Assembly: GCA_964247735.1 (NCBI GenBank)
Contig: CAXTVS010000019.1
Location: 1-57,310 of the forward strand
Direction: 5' to 3'
Source of the DNA: Lichenicola sp964247735
GTDB lineage: Bacteria > Pseudomonadota > Alphaproteobacteria > Acetobacterales > Acetobacteraceae
Length of the DNA stretch: 57,310 nucleotides
Below are positions 1 to 9,079 of the stretch, one piece after another. Under the pieces are notes generated by a model. That model searched no databases. It was not told the DNA's origin and saw only the letters and a program-made list of their open reading frames with translations. The position numbers were made by a program, and so were the translations under genes. Each line of letters begins with the position of its first letter. Positions within the stretch are counted from its first letter, which is position 1.

Positions 1-57
1 ATGCTGCTGGCGTCGGATCGCATCGCGGCGGCGAAGCGACACATGGCCACCGCCTGA
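1..57 (+). CDS. 3' end of a gene entering from the left edge
   Basis: An open frame runs from the first base to a TGA at 55-57 and encodes about 18 residues ending in AKRHMATA. It faces the histidine kinase gene that ends at 64, leaving six bases between them. Too little protein is visible to name a family. The frame could also be chance, because short open frames are common in this GC-rich DNA. Confidence 0.35.
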   Translation: MLLASDRIAAAKRHMATA

Positions 58-63
58 TCTTCC

Positions 64-2601
64 TCACGAAGGGACCACCCGCAGCGCCCTCCGTCCGACC
101 GTCTTGGTCGGTCCGGGCAGCTTCAGCACGGCCTCGACGCGGCCCGTGAGCCGGTCGATCGTGAACGGCTTGGTCAGCAGCTGCATGCCAGGCGGCAGAC
201 CGGAGGCTCCGAGCACCGCGGTCTCCGCATACCCGGTGATGAACAGCACCCGGAGGCCGGGCCGCAGCAGGCGGGCCGCATCGGCCAGCTGGCGCCCGTT
301 CATGCCGTTCGGCAGCCCGACATCGCTCACCAGCAGGTCGACCGGGACGTCCGACTGCAGCAGCGCCAGCCCGGCCGCCGCGTCCGCCGCCGCCAGGGTG
401 CGGTAGCCGAGCTCTTCCAGCACCTCCACCACGATGGTCCGGATCGCCTGCTCGTCATCCACCACCAGCACCGTTCCACCGCGCGCCACCGTCCTGGGAT
501 CCTCGACCGGTGCCTGGGTGGGCGCCTTCGCGCCGGCCTGCGCCGGCTGGTGGCAGGGCAGGTGCAGGCTGATCGAGGTCCCCTCGCCGGGCACCGACAC
601 GATCTGCACGTGGCCGCCGGACTGGCGCACGAAGCCGTAGGTCATCGACAGGCCGAGCCCGGTGCCCTGGCCGATAGGCTTGGTGGTGAAGAACGGGTCG
701 AACGCGCGCGCCATCACCTCCGGCGTCATCCCGGTGCCGGTATCTGTCACACGCAAACGGACGTAGCATCCGGGCGGCAGGTCGCCGACCGGATCCGCCA
801 GCGCCGACGACTCCGCGGCGGCGGATGTTATGGTCTCGACCGTCACGTTGCCGACCGCGATCAGCAGCCGACCGCCGCCGGGCATGGCGTCGCGGGCGTT
901 GATGCACAGGTTGAGCAGCGCGTTCTCGAGCTGGTTGGCGTCGACCAGGGTAGTCCACAGCCCGGCCTCGGCCGTCACTTCGATCGCGATCTCCGGCCCG
1001 ACGGTGCGGCGGATCAGCTCCTCCATGTCTGCCACCACACGGTCCACCTCGGTCGGCCGCGGATCGAGCGTCTGCCGGCGGGAAAAGGCGAGCAGGCGGT
1101 GCGTCAGCGACGCGGCGCGATCGGCCGCCGCCTGCGCGGTCTCGATGTAGCGGTCGAGCTCAGCCGTCCGCCCCTGCGCGATTCGCGTCCGCATCAGCTC
1201 CAGGCTGCCGGTGATGCCGGTCAGCAGGTTGTTGAAGTCGTGCGCCAGCCCGCCGGTGAGCTGGCCCACGGCCTCCATCTTCTGGCTCTGGCGCAGCTGC
1301 TCCTCGCGCTTCTCGGCATCGGTCACGTCGCGCAGGCTGGCCGCGATCAGCCGGTTCCCATCCGGCCCGGCCGGCACCGGCGCCAGGATCACGTCGAGCA
1401 GCCTGAGCTGTCCCGCGATCTCGCGCCGGGCCGAGGTGCGTACCGGCCGGCCCGACTGCAGGCAGCGGGCGATCTGGGCCGGCATCCCGAGGACCGGGTC
1501 GGCAACGAACAGCGTGTCCAGCGTGATGTCGGCGAGATCTCGCGCGCCCAGGTGGTACAGGGTGCGAAGCGACGGGCTGATCGATTCGACCACGAACCGG
1601 TTGTCCGGCGTGACCCGGAGCAGCAGCAGCCCCTCGGGGGCGTTGTCGAAATAGGTGCGCAGCCGTGCCTCGCTCAGCGCCAGGCTCGCGGTGCGCTCGC
1701 GCACGCGCTGCTCCAGCTCCTCGGTGAGCCGGACCTGGGCGGCGACCGCGGCGCCGCGTCGAGTCTCCAGGTCGTCCAGCACACTGCCGTCGCGCAGGAT
1801 GCGCACCACCAGCGACACCACGGTGCTGGCGACCACGATCGCCATCGCGAGCCCGGTGGTGAGCCGCCCGCTGCGCACCCCGCGCAGCGCCAGCAGCCCG
1901 ATCAGGAACGGCACCAGGATCACCAGCAGCAGCTGCATGCGGGAGTTGCGGGCACTCGGCCGGCCGGACGCGAGCAGCGCGGTCACACCCTGACCCGGCT
2001 CGCTGACGAGGCAGGCCAGGAACAGCACGAACAGGCAGAGCGCCGTGGACAGCGCCATGACGCTGTTCATCATGAGCGCCCGCAGCTCCTGGACGCCGTA
2101 GGCATAGCAGAGCACGACCAGGCCCGCGACCAGCAGCCCGACCAGGGCGCAGCCGTCACCGATCCGCCGCACGTCGGCGCCGCGCCGATCGGACAGCACC
2201 GTGGCCAGGCCGAGCAGGGCAAAGCAGAACACGCTGGTCGGCGCGACCCTGCCGACATGGCCGCGTCCACCCGACGGCAGGTGCGGCAGCAGCGACCCGA
2301 GCACGTCGTATCCGGCCGCCGCATGACCGAGGATGAACGACACCGCACCGGCCAGCAGCAGTGCCGCGAAGACGCGTGACGCGCGGCGCAGGCCCGTGCC
2401 CGGCGGGCCGGCGTTGCGCAGGCCGAGCGATAGGCCGCCCAGGACGATCGCCATCGCAGAGCGCGACGTCATCCCGCCCGGATCGGGACGGATCAGCAGC
2501 GGCGCCTGGTGGCCGATCATCCAGCCTGCCAGCACCGACAGACCCAGCAGGATGCACGACGCGCTGCCCAGGCGCGCGAACAGGCGAAACGCGGTCAGCA
2601 T
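64..2601 (-). CDS. Membrane-bound hybrid sensor histidine kinase (7TM-like, PAS, HisKA, HATPase, REC)
   Basis: 845-residue sensor kinase. The first ~290 residues hold about seven hydrophobic segments and form a membrane input region of no family I recognise. A short coiled coil and a PAS domain follow (about 310-430). The HisKA phosphorylation site is in GLAHDFNNLL with His454. The ATPase domain shows the N box (NLCINARDAM), DTGTGM and GTGLGLSM. A C-terminal receiver has VVDDE and phospho-acceptor Asp760 in LLVSDVGLP. This is the usual layout of alphaproteobacterial hybrid kinases that autophosphorylate and pass phosphate to their own receiver. No response-regulator gene is adjacent, so its target is unknown. 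The GT-C gene lies 48 bases upstream on the same strand. The ATG at 2601 starts directly before the first membrane helix. Confidence 0.9.
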   Translation of the reverse strand: MLTAFRLFARLGSASCILLGLSVLAGWMIGHQAPLLIRPDPGGMTSRSAMAIVLGGLSLGLRNAGPPGTGLRRASRVFAALLLAGAVSFILGHAAAGYDVLGSLLPHLPSGGRGHVGRVAPTSVFCFALLGLATVLSDRRGADVRRIGDGCALVGLLVAGLVVLCYAYGVQELRALMMNSVMALSTALCLFVLFLACLVSEPGQGVTALLASGRPSARNSRMQLLLVILVPFLIGLLALRGVRSGRLTTGLAMAIVVASTVVSLVVRILRDGSVLDDLETRRGAAVAAQVRLTEELEQRVRERTASLALSEARLRTYFDNAPEGLLLLRVTPDNRFVVESISPSLRTLYHLGARDLADITLDTLFVADPVLGMPAQIARCLQSGRPVRTSARREIAGQLRLLDVILAPVPAGPDGNRLIAASLRDVTDAEKREEQLRQSQKMEAVGQLTGGLAHDFNNLLTGITGSLELMRTRIAQGRTAELDRYIETAQAAADRAASLTHRLLAFSRRQTLDPRPTEVDRVVADMEELIRRTVGPEIAIEVTAEAGLWTTLVDANQLENALLNLCINARDAMPGGGRLLIAVGNVTVETITSAAAESSALADPVGDLPPGCYVRLRVTDTGTGMTPEVMARAFDPFFTTKPIGQGTGLGLSMTYGFVRQSGGHVQIVSVPGEGTSISLHLPCHQPAQAGAKAPTQAPVEDPRTVARGGTVLVVDDEQAIRTIVVEVLEELGYRTLAAADAAAGLALLQSDVPVDLLVSDVGLPNGMNGRQLADAARLLRPGLRVLFITGYAETAVLGASGLPPGMQLLTKPFTIDRLTGRVEAVLKLPGPTKTVGRRALRVVPS

Positions 2602-2649
2602 GAAGGCGTCGACGCGATCCTGTGCTGCGGGAGGATACTGCCTAGATCG

Positions 2650-4134
2650 TTACTTTTGCGTAAACCGGCTTGTCCCGCAAGAGGCCGAAGATCCTGCTGG
2701 CGATGCCCGTGCCTGCGGTCCCGGAACGAGTCCGCGTCGGGTTGCGGTCCCGACGGCGCGCTCGAGCGCGAGGGCGCCGGCGATCGAGAACGGCACCACC
2801 AGCATCAGGTTGTAGCGGACTTGGTTGACCGCGACCGCCGCGTTGACGGCGAGCATGAACCAGCCGGGCAGGCACAGCAGGAGGAGGCGGCCTGCCGCGG
2901 ATCCGCGGTGCCCGAGCGCCTGGACCGTCGCGACGGCGCAGACCGGTCCCAGCACGAAGCCCCACCAGTGGTCGATGTAGAGCCCGCGCAGCGCCAGCGG
3001 GACGGTGACCGCGGCATGCCATCCCAGCTGCCGCACCGGATCGCGCAACAGGAAGGTGTGCAGCAGGAACGACATGTGGTGGCTCCAGCCGCCGGCCTGC
3101 GCCACGGTGCGATTCAGCATCGGGCCGATGCCGATCGCGTAGAAGCTGTCCGGATGGTCGTCCCAGCCGAAGCGGTCGCAGGCATGGCGGCCGGCCAGGG
3201 CGGCGCCCAGCCCGTTGCCGTCCGGCAGCCAGCACACGAAGCTCATCGCGTACTCGTGGCGGCGCATCGCGTCGAACGACAGCCGCTGCACCAGGCTGTG
3301 CGACGCGTAGCCGAAGGTCAGCGCCGGCCGGCCCATTACCAGGGCATTGCGCAGGATCCAGGGCAGCACGACGCAGCCGATCCCGGCGGCGAGGCCGAGG
3401 AGCGCCCGAGCCGCGCCGCGCCCGGATGCCGCCGCCAGCCGAACCGTTCCGGCGGCGAGCACCGCCGCCGCCAGCGCCGCGAAAGCCGGCCGGCACAGCA
3501 CCGCCAGCCCCAGGGCCACGCCGGACGCAAACAACCAGGTCGAGTCCGGACGCCACGGGGCGTCGTCCGCCGGCATCGCGCGAAGCGCCAGCGCCTGGAA
3601 CGCGACCACCAGGAACAGGCTGACGATCTCGGTCATCAGGTAGTCGACCGAGGACAGCAGCAGCGGCGCCGTCGGGAGCGCCAGCCCGAGCGCGATCAGG
3701 CCGGTGCGGGGGCGGCCCGAGCAGCGCCATCCGCACCAGCACAGCATCCCCATGGTTCCCGCCAGCATCACGAACTGCAGCCAACGCACCGACGGCGCCG
3801 CCCGGGTGCAGGCCGCCTGGCTGCGCTGCGCCACCAGGCAGTCCATGCCGTGGCGCAGCGCCGGATCGATCGTGGCGGCCGCCGCCAGTAGGGTCGGATA
3901 GAGCGGGGTGAAGCGCATGCCGGGCGGACGACTTGTGGCGGCATCGCCGCCGGCAAAGCGGTAGCCGTCGGTGAAGCGGCCGTGATGGAGGAGGTCGAAG
4001 GCGATGCCGAGATAGAACGGCTGGTCGTATGTCTCGAGCGGCTGCACCCGGCTGCGGGTCCAGCACCCGCCCAGGACGACCAGGATCAGCAGCGCGACCA
4101 GCAGGCAGGGGCGGGATCTCACGCCGAGGCTCAT
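2650..4134 (-). CDS. Polytopic membrane protein, probable GT-C type glycosyltransferase
   Basis: 494-residue protein with roughly ten hydrophobic segments. The first helix (CLLVALLILVVLGG) is followed by a periplasmic loop containing YDQPFYLGIAF. That resembles the acidic D-x-x-x-Y loop of GT-C fold enzymes such as ArnT and GT39/GT87 families, which use lipid-phosphate sugar donors. The start at 4134 (MSLGVRSRP) was chosen because it places a few positive residues before the first helix. The frame stays open further upstream but with proline- and arginine-rich, non-family sequence. A second protein of similar length and loop motif is at 51627-53117. The sugar and acceptor cannot be read from the sequence. 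A non-enzymatic membrane protein is the alternative. Confidence 0.7.
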   Translation of the reverse strand: MSLGVRSRPCLLVALLILVVLGGCWTRSRVQPLETYDQPFYLGIAFDLLHHGRFTDGYRFAGGDAATSRPPGMRFTPLYPTLLAAAATIDPALRHGMDCLVAQRSQAACTRAAPSVRWLQFVMLAGTMGMLCWCGWRCSGRPRTGLIALGLALPTAPLLLSSVDYLMTEIVSLFLVVAFQALALRAMPADDAPWRPDSTWLFASGVALGLAVLCRPAFAALAAAVLAAGTVRLAAASGRGAARALLGLAAGIGCVVLPWILRNALVMGRPALTFGYASHSLVQRLSFDAMRRHEYAMSFVCWLPDGNGLGAALAGRHACDRFGWDDHPDSFYAIGIGPMLNRTVAQAGGWSHHMSFLLHTFLLRDPVRQLGWHAAVTVPLALRGLYIDHWWGFVLGPVCAVATVQALGHRGSAAGRLLLLCLPGWFMLAVNAAVAVNQVRYNLMLVVPFSIAGALALERAVGTATRRGLVPGPQARASPAGSSASCGTSRFTQK

Positions 4135-4249
4135 ACGGTCCGGCCGTCCTGTCGGTCCAGGGCGGCGCTGGCAGCCGAGCCGGCGCCATGGAACAATGCG
4201 CGCTCGGGGACGGCTGGCCTTCCGAGCCTCCGACCGTGCGGAGGAAGGC

Positions 4250-4804
4250 ATGGCGGCGCGCCGGCTGGGCCAAGACGAGCAGCGCCTCTGGCTCGACCTC
4301 ATGCACGAGGTGCGGCCGTTGAAGGGCCGCAGCCCGACGCCGCGTCCGGCGTCCGCTCCCGTCGCAGCCGCGGTGCAGGACGGACCTGCCGCGCCAGCTC
4401 CTGCGGCTCCGGCCGTCGCCAGGACGACACTCCCGCCGCATCCCGGCCCGAGCCGGCCGCCGGTGGAGATCGGCGTCCGCCTCGGCGGGCTCGATGACAC
4501 CAGCTGGCGCGCCCTGTCCAGCGGCAAGCTGCGGCCGCAGCGCCGGCTCGACCTTCATGGCCAGTCGGCGCAGCCGGCGTTCCGCATGCTGCATGCCTTC
4601 CTGCTCCGCGCGCAGGCCGAACGGCTGCGCTGCGTCGAGATCATCACCGGCGCCGGGTCCGGGCCCGAGGGCGGCATCCTGCGCCGGGAGCTGCCGCACT
4701 GGCTCGACCGCGGCGACCTGCGGCCCCTGGTGCTGGCGGCCGTGCACCCGCACGCGCGCAACGTCGGCTCGGTGCGCCTGCTGCTGCGACGGCGCCCCGG
4801 ATGA
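4250..4804 (+). CDS. Smr domain protein
   Basis: 184 residues. An N-terminal segment (AARRLGQDEQRLWLDLMHEV) and a proline/alanine-rich linker lead to a C-terminal Smr domain, residues about 105-184. The domain carries the LDLHG motif (RRLDLHGQSAQPA) and the glycine-rich loop (IITGAGSGPEGGIL), followed by VLAAVHPHARNVGSVRLLL. Smr domains act as nickases or RNA/DNA endonucleases. The stand-alone alphaproteobacterial form is widespread but poorly characterised. The ATG at 4250 is preceded by GGAGG at 4240-4244. The gene runs seven bases ahead of the photolyase gene, so the two are probably cotranscribed, which suggests a shared DNA-maintenance role. Confidence 0.88.
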   Translation: MAARRLGQDEQRLWLDLMHEVRPLKGRSPTPRPASAPVAAAVQDGPAAPAPAAPAVARTTLPPHPGPSRPPVEIGVRLGGLDDTSWRALSSGKLRPQRRLDLHGQSAQPAFRMLHAFLLRAQAERLRCVEIITGAGSGPEGGILRRELPHWLDRGDLRPLVLAAVHPHARNVGSVRLLLRRRPG

Positions 4805-4811
4805 CCCTGGG

Positions 4812-6356
4812 ATGAGCGGCGGCACCCTGCGCCTGGTGCTGGGCGACCAGCTGTCCGACCGGCTTCCGGCGCTGGACGGCATCGACCCCGTACGCGACGT
4901 GGTGCTGATGGCCGAGGTGCGGGACGAGTGCACCTACGTCCGCCACCACCAGAAGAAGATCGTCCTGGTGCTGTCCGGCATGCGGCACTTCGCGGCGCGG
5001 CTGCGGCATCGCGGGGTACGCGTCGCCTACACGGCGCTCGACGATTCGGACAACAGCCACAGCCTGCGGGGCGAGATGCTCCGCGCCGTCGCCGCGCATC
5101 GTCCCGATCGGGTGGTCGTCACCGCTCCGGGCGAGTGGCGCCTGCTGGAGGAGATGTCCGGCTGGCAGGAGCGTGCCGGCATCCCGGTCGAGATCCTCGA
5201 CGACGACCGCTACCTGTGCGGGCTGCGCCAGTTCCGGCATTGGGCGGACGGGCGCAAGGCGCCGCGCATGGAGTTCTTCTACCGCGCGATGCGCCGCCGT
5301 CACCGCCTGCTCATGGAGGACGACGCCCCGGTCGGCGGCCGCTGGAACTACGACAAGGAGAACCGCAAGCGCATGCCCGCCGGGGTCAGGCCGCCGGCCG
5401 CTCCGCGCTTCCCGCCCGACGGCATCACGCACGCGGTGATCGCGCTGGTGTCCGACCGGTTCGGGGACCATTTCGGGGAGGCCGCGGACTTCGCCCTGCC
5501 GGTCACGGCGGAGCAGGCGGCGCTGGCGCTCGACCACTTCCTCGCCGAGCGGCTTGAAGCGTTCGGCGACTGGCAGGACTTCATGCGCTCGGGCGACCCG
5601 GTGCTGTTCCATGCCCTGGTGTCTACGTCGCTCAACCTCGGCCTGCTCGACCCGCTGGCGGTCTGCCGCGCCGCCGAGCGGGCGTGGCGCGAGGGCATGG
5701 CGCCGCTGAACGCCGTCGAGGGCTTCATCCGGCAGGTGCTCGGCTGGCGCGAATACGTGCGCGGCATGTACTGGCTGCACATGCCCGGCTACCGGCACCG
5801 GAACGCGCTGGCCGCGACCCGCCCGCTGCCGTCGTTCTACTGGTCCGGCGAGACGCGCATGAGCTGCCTGGCCCACGTGGTGGCCGACACCCGGCGTAAC
5901 GCCTATGCCCACCACATCCAGCGCCTGATGATCACCGGCAACTTCGCCCTGCTGGCCGGCCTCGACCCGGCGGAGGTCGACGAGTGGTACCTCGTGGTCT
6001 ACGCCGACGCCTACGAATGGGTGGAGATGCCCAACGTGCGCGGCATGGCGCTGTTCGCCGACGGCGGCATCATGGGCTCAAAGCCCTATGCCGCGTCCGG
6101 CGCGTACATCAACCGGATGAGCGACTACTGCCGCGGCTGTGCCTACGATCCGCGGGTCGCGGTGGGCGAGGCGGCGTGTCCGTTCAACGCGCTATACTGG
6201 GACTTCATGGCCCGCCATGAGGTCCGGCTCGGCAACAACGGCCGCATGGCGATGCCGCTGCGCACGCTGGCGCGGATGGATCCGGCGAAGCGCGACGCGA
6301 TCCGGAGCCGGGCGGCGTCGTTTCTCGAGGCGATGGATCGCGGCGAGCTGGTGTGA
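4812..6356 (+). CDS. phrB: Iron-sulfur bacterial cryptochrome/photolyase (FeS-BCP), probable (6-4) photolyase
   Basis: 514-residue protein of the PhrB/CryB group. Known members use FAD and a ribityllumazine antenna to repair (6-4) photoproducts and carry a [4Fe-4S] cluster. The N-terminal domain starts with LRLVLGDQLS. The cluster ligands appear as Cys352 (RMSCLAHV), Cys440 and Cys443 (YCRGCAYD) and Cys456 (EAACPFN). Their spacing equals that remembered for Agrobacterium PhrB (350, 438, 441, 454). The FAD-domain motifs WREYVRGMYW and VEMPNVRGMALFADGG are present. The ATG at 4812 follows the Smr stop. The gene faces the hydrolase that ends seven bases away. It could act as a light sensor rather than a repair enzyme, which the sequence does not decide. 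Confidence 0.93.
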   Translation: MSGGTLRLVLGDQLSDRLPALDGIDPVRDVVLMAEVRDECTYVRHHQKKIVLVLSGMRHFAARLRHRGVRVAYTALDDSDNSHSLRGEMLRAVAAHRPDRVVVTAPGEWRLLEEMSGWQERAGIPVEILDDDRYLCGLRQFRHWADGRKAPRMEFFYRAMRRRHRLLMEDDAPVGGRWNYDKENRKRMPAGVRPPAAPRFPPDGITHAVIALVSDRFGDHFGEAADFALPVTAEQAALALDHFLAERLEAFGDWQDFMRSGDPVLFHALVSTSLNLGLLDPLAVCRAAERAWREGMAPLNAVEGFIRQVLGWREYVRGMYWLHMPGYRHRNALAATRPLPSFYWSGETRMSCLAHVVADTRRNAYAHHIQRLMITGNFALLAGLDPAEVDEWYLVVYADAYEWVEMPNVRGMALFADGGIMGSKPYAASGAYINRMSDYCRGCAYDPRVAVGEAACPFNALYWDFMARHEVRLGNNGRMAMPLRTLARMDPAKRDAIRSRAASFLEAMDRGELV

Positions 6357-6363
6357 ACGGTGT

Positions 6364-7383
6364 TCAGATCGCCGGCGGCATCGCCAGCCAGCGCCGCACC
6401 GCGTCGCGCAGGAACGCCTCGTCCTCCTTGTTCCCCCTCGGGCTGCCGGCGCCGTGTCCCCAGGTCGACGGGATCGCGTGCAGCTCGGCATGGCGAAGCA
6501 GCGGCAGCTCTGCCTCGTTGTCGGCGACCCGGAAGTACAGGTCGGTGCGGCCGGGGAGCAGCAGGACACGGGCCTCGATCGCCGCCAGCGCCCGGTGCAG
6601 GTCGCCGCCATAGATCTCGTTGGCGCTGATGTCGGATGCGTCCCAGCACCGCGCCTGAGCATAAAGGTCGGCGGCGCGGCAGCGCATGAAGCCTGGCGCC
6701 CACTCGCGGTCGAGGTAGTCGTCCAGGTCGGCGGCGCTGGCAAGGTGCAGCCCGTGCCGGTACCAGTCCTGGCTCTTGGCCCAGCCGGCGTAGACGCGGG
6801 CGAAGGCGCGCAGCGCCGCGACCGGCTCGGGATCGAACCGGCCGTCGCCGCGATGCTCCGGTGCCGCCTCCAGGATCGCCAGCAGGCCGCGCAGGAACAC
6901 CTGGTTGTGCACGGCCGTCCGGGCGCTGCCGCACACCACGACCGCGCGCTCGACCGCCTGCGGGTACAGCGCCGCCCAGTGGTACGCCTGCTGCGCGCCC
7001 ATCGAGAAGCCATACACGCAGGCGACCCGGTCAATGCCGAACAGGTCGCGCAGCAGCGTCCGCTGCGCCCGGACGTTGTCCGCGGCGGTCACCAGGGACG
7101 GGTAGTCGCCGCAGTTAGATGGGCTGGAGGACAGGCCGTTGCCGAACATGTCCGGCGTGACGATGAACCAGCGGGTCGGGTCGAGGATGCCGTCCGGCTT
7201 GATCAGCCATTCCTGCTCGTCATGGGTGGCGCTGTAGCTGGTGGGGTAGACGATCACGTTGTCTCGCGCCGGGGACAGCGTGCCGTAGCTCTTCCAGGCC
7301 AGGCGGGCGTCGTGCAACGTCCCGCCGGACACGAGTGCGTGTTGGCCGAGGGCATGCACCCCATCTGCGGTGGTCCAGGTCAT
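6364..7383 (-). CDS. Alpha/beta-fold hydrolase of the MetX (homoserine O-acyltransferase)-like family
   Basis: 339 residues. The nucleophile elbow is GFSMGAQQA (Ser), and the acid and base lie in GRTDLYF (Asp) and TWGHGAG (His), in the order typical of the MetX-like group. The N-terminal stretch (YPTSYSATHDEQEWLI) and the oxyanion region TPDMFGNGLSSSPSN also match that family. It differs from true homoserine acetyltransferases, which usually have GGSMGG at the elbow. I would therefore not call it metX, and its substrate is unknown. It lies 32 bases downstream of bluB on the same strand and may be the last gene of the cobD-bluB unit. An acyltransferase or a plain esterase are both possible. 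Confidence 0.85.
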   Translation of the reverse strand: MTWTTADGVHALGQHALVSGGTLHDARLAWKSYGTLSPARDNVIVYPTSYSATHDEQEWLIKPDGILDPTRWFIVTPDMFGNGLSSSPSNCGDYPSLVTAADNVRAQRTLLRDLFGIDRVACVYGFSMGAQQAYHWAALYPQAVERAVVVCGSARTAVHNQVFLRGLLAILEAAPEHRGDGRFDPEPVAALRAFARVYAGWAKSQDWYRHGLHLASAADLDDYLDREWAPGFMRCRAADLYAQARCWDASDISANEIYGGDLHRALAAIEARVLLLPGRTDLYFRVADNEAELPLLRHAELHAIPSTWGHGAGSPRGNKEDEAFLRDAVRRWLAMPPAI

Positions 7384-7415
7384 GACTGCTGTTCCCCCCG
7401 ACTATCGGCGACCCG

Positions 7416-8054
7416 TCAACGCCGGAGCAGGGCCGGCGGTCCCGCCCGTCGTTCCCAACCGGCCCGCTCCAGCTCCGGCACGTCGTCTGCGTGCAACGGC
7501 CAGCCGATGCAGCAATAGGCGACGAAGCGCCAGGATGCCGGCACGTCCAGGATGCGGACCACCTCCTCCGGACCGAGGATCGACACCCAGCCGAGTCCGA
7601 TCCCTTCCGCCCGCGCCGCCAGCCAGAGCGTGTGCAGCGCCATCACGGCCGAGTAGGCGGTGGTCTCCGCCATGGTCTGCCGTCCCAGGCCGCCGCCCTG
7701 CGACGGGTCGGGATCGGCGAACAGCGCCAGGTGGCACGGCGCCTGGTCGAGCCCGGATAGCTTCAGCGTGGCGTAGCGGGCCGCGTCGGTGTCGGGGAGC
7801 GCGGCCAGGGCAAGGGCGTTGCAACGGGCGAACTCGGCCCGGATCGCCGCACGACGGTCCGGCGCGTCGACCCGGACGAAGCGCCACGGCTCGCTCAGGC
7901 CCACCGATGGCGCCAGGGAGGCGATCCGCAGCAGCCGGTCGAGCGTGTCGTCCGGGACCGGATCGGCGCGGAAGTGGCGCACGTCGCGCCGCCAGCGGAA
8001 CAGCGTGGCCAACCGGTCGCGGAACGCCGTGTCGAATGCCGGGCCTTCCGTCAT
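7416..8054 (-). CDS. bluB: 5,6-dimethylbenzimidazole synthase BluB
   Basis: 212 residues. BluB breaks down reduced flavin mononucleotide with oxygen to make 5,6-dimethylbenzimidazole, the lower ligand of cobalamin. Family marks are FRWRRDVRHF, the flavin-contacting LAPSVGLSEPWRFV, and GRQTMAETTAYS, which carries the family's conserved serine region. VSILGPEEV and YCCIGWP lie near the C-terminus. The ATG at 8054 overlaps the cobD stop as ATGA. An ATG three codons upstream (8063) is an alternative. Lying directly behind cobD, it completes the nucleotide-loop assembly set with cobC. Confidence 0.93.
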   Translation of the reverse strand: MTEGPAFDTAFRDRLATLFRWRRDVRHFRADPVPDDTLDRLLRIASLAPSVGLSEPWRFVRVDAPDRRAAIRAEFARCNALALAALPDTDAARYATLKLSGLDQAPCHLALFADPDPSQGGGLGRQTMAETTAYSAVMALHTLWLAARAEGIGLGWVSILGPEEVVRILDVPASWRFVAYCCIGWPLHADDVPELERAGWERRAGPPALLRR

Positions 8055-9079
8055 GTCCGCCATCCTGTCAGTGCCAAGGCCACCACCGTCGAGAGCACCA
8101 CGGCCTGGATCACGCAGGCACGGAGGTAGAGGTCGAGCGCACTGCGCAGATCCGAGGGTCCGGCATCCGCGCGGCCGTCGCCGAGCCACGGATCCGCGAT
8201 CCGTTGGCCGGCATAGACGCGCGGTCCGGCCAGGCGCAGGCCGAGCGCGCCCGCCATCGCCGCTTCCGGCCAGCCGGCGTTCGGCGACCGGTGCCGGCCG
8301 GCATCGCGCCAGGCGATGGCGGCGGCGTTGCGGCCGTCGGCGCCGCGCATCCCGAATGCCGCGAGCACCAGCCAAGCCGCCGCCAGCCGCGATGCCGGAA
8401 GGTTCAGCAGGTCGTCGAACCGGGCCGACGCCCAGCCGAACGACCGGTGCCGCGCGGACAGGTGACCGATCATGCTGTCCGCCGTGTTCACCGCCTTGTA
8501 GAACACGAGTCCCGGCAGCCCGAACGCGGCGCACCACAGCAGCGGCGCCACCACCCCATCGGAGAAGTTCTCGGCCAGGCTCTCGATCGCCGCCCGCGCC
8601 ACCCCGGCCTCGTCGAGCGTATCCGGATCACGGCCGACGATGCGGGCGACCGCCATCCGGCCGCCGGCGAGACCATGCTGCTCCAGCCCGTGCAGCACCG
8701 CACGGACGTGCTGCCAGAGCGAACGCTGTGCGACCAGGGTGCCGGCGGCCAGTGCCAGCAGGCCGAGGGTGAGCGGGCGTGGCAGCAGGACGACGGCGGC
8801 GTGCTGCAGGCCGGCTGCCGCCAGCGTCGGCAGCAGGGCCAGGAGCAGCAGCGCCAGCATCCCGCAGCACCGCCGCCCCGGTCCCGACATGGTGTCGCGG
8901 TTGAGCAGCCGGTCCAGCCGGGCGATACCGGCGCCGATCCAGCTCACCGGATGGCCGAGGAGGCGGAACAGCCGATCCGGGTAGCCGAACAGCGCGTCCG
9001 TCGCCAGGGCACCGGCGGCAACGATGAAAGTGTCCGCGATGGCGACGCGTCCCCAAGACCTACCACCAGGCTGTAGCAC
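8051..9079 (-). CDS. cobD: Adenosylcobinamide-phosphate synthase (CbiB/CobD)
   Basis: Integral membrane enzyme that joins the aminopropanol (phosphate) arm to adenosylcobyric acid. Family marks are the N-terminal DALFGYPDRLFRLLGHPVSWIG, the central ESLAENFSDGVVAPL, VFYKAVNTADSMIGH, and SPNAGWPEAAMAGALG. About four or five membrane segments are visible. The start is uncertain: no ATG, GTG or TTG lies directly before the first helix. I used the GTG at 9079, giving about 342 residues; an ATG at 9112 is the alternative. Both lie inside the 5' coding region of the divergent cobC gene. Symbol note: in alphaproteobacterial usage cobD is this gene; in enteric usage it is cbiB. Confidence 0.92.
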   Translation of the reverse strand: MLQPGGRSWGRVAIADTFIVAAGALATDALFGYPDRLFRLLGHPVSWIGAGIARLDRLLNRDTMSGPGRRCCGMLALLLLALLPTLAAAGLQHAAVVLLPRPLTLGLLALAAGTLVAQRSLWQHVRAVLHGLEQHGLAGGRMAVARIVGRDPDTLDEAGVARAAIESLAENFSDGVVAPLLWCAAFGLPGLVFYKAVNTADSMIGHLSARHRSFGWASARFDDLLNLPASRLAAAWLVLAAFGMRGADGRNAAAIAWRDAGRHRSPNAGWPEAAMAGALGLRLAGPRVYAGQRIADPWLGDGRADAGPSDLRSALDLYLRACVIQAVVLSTVVALALTGWRT

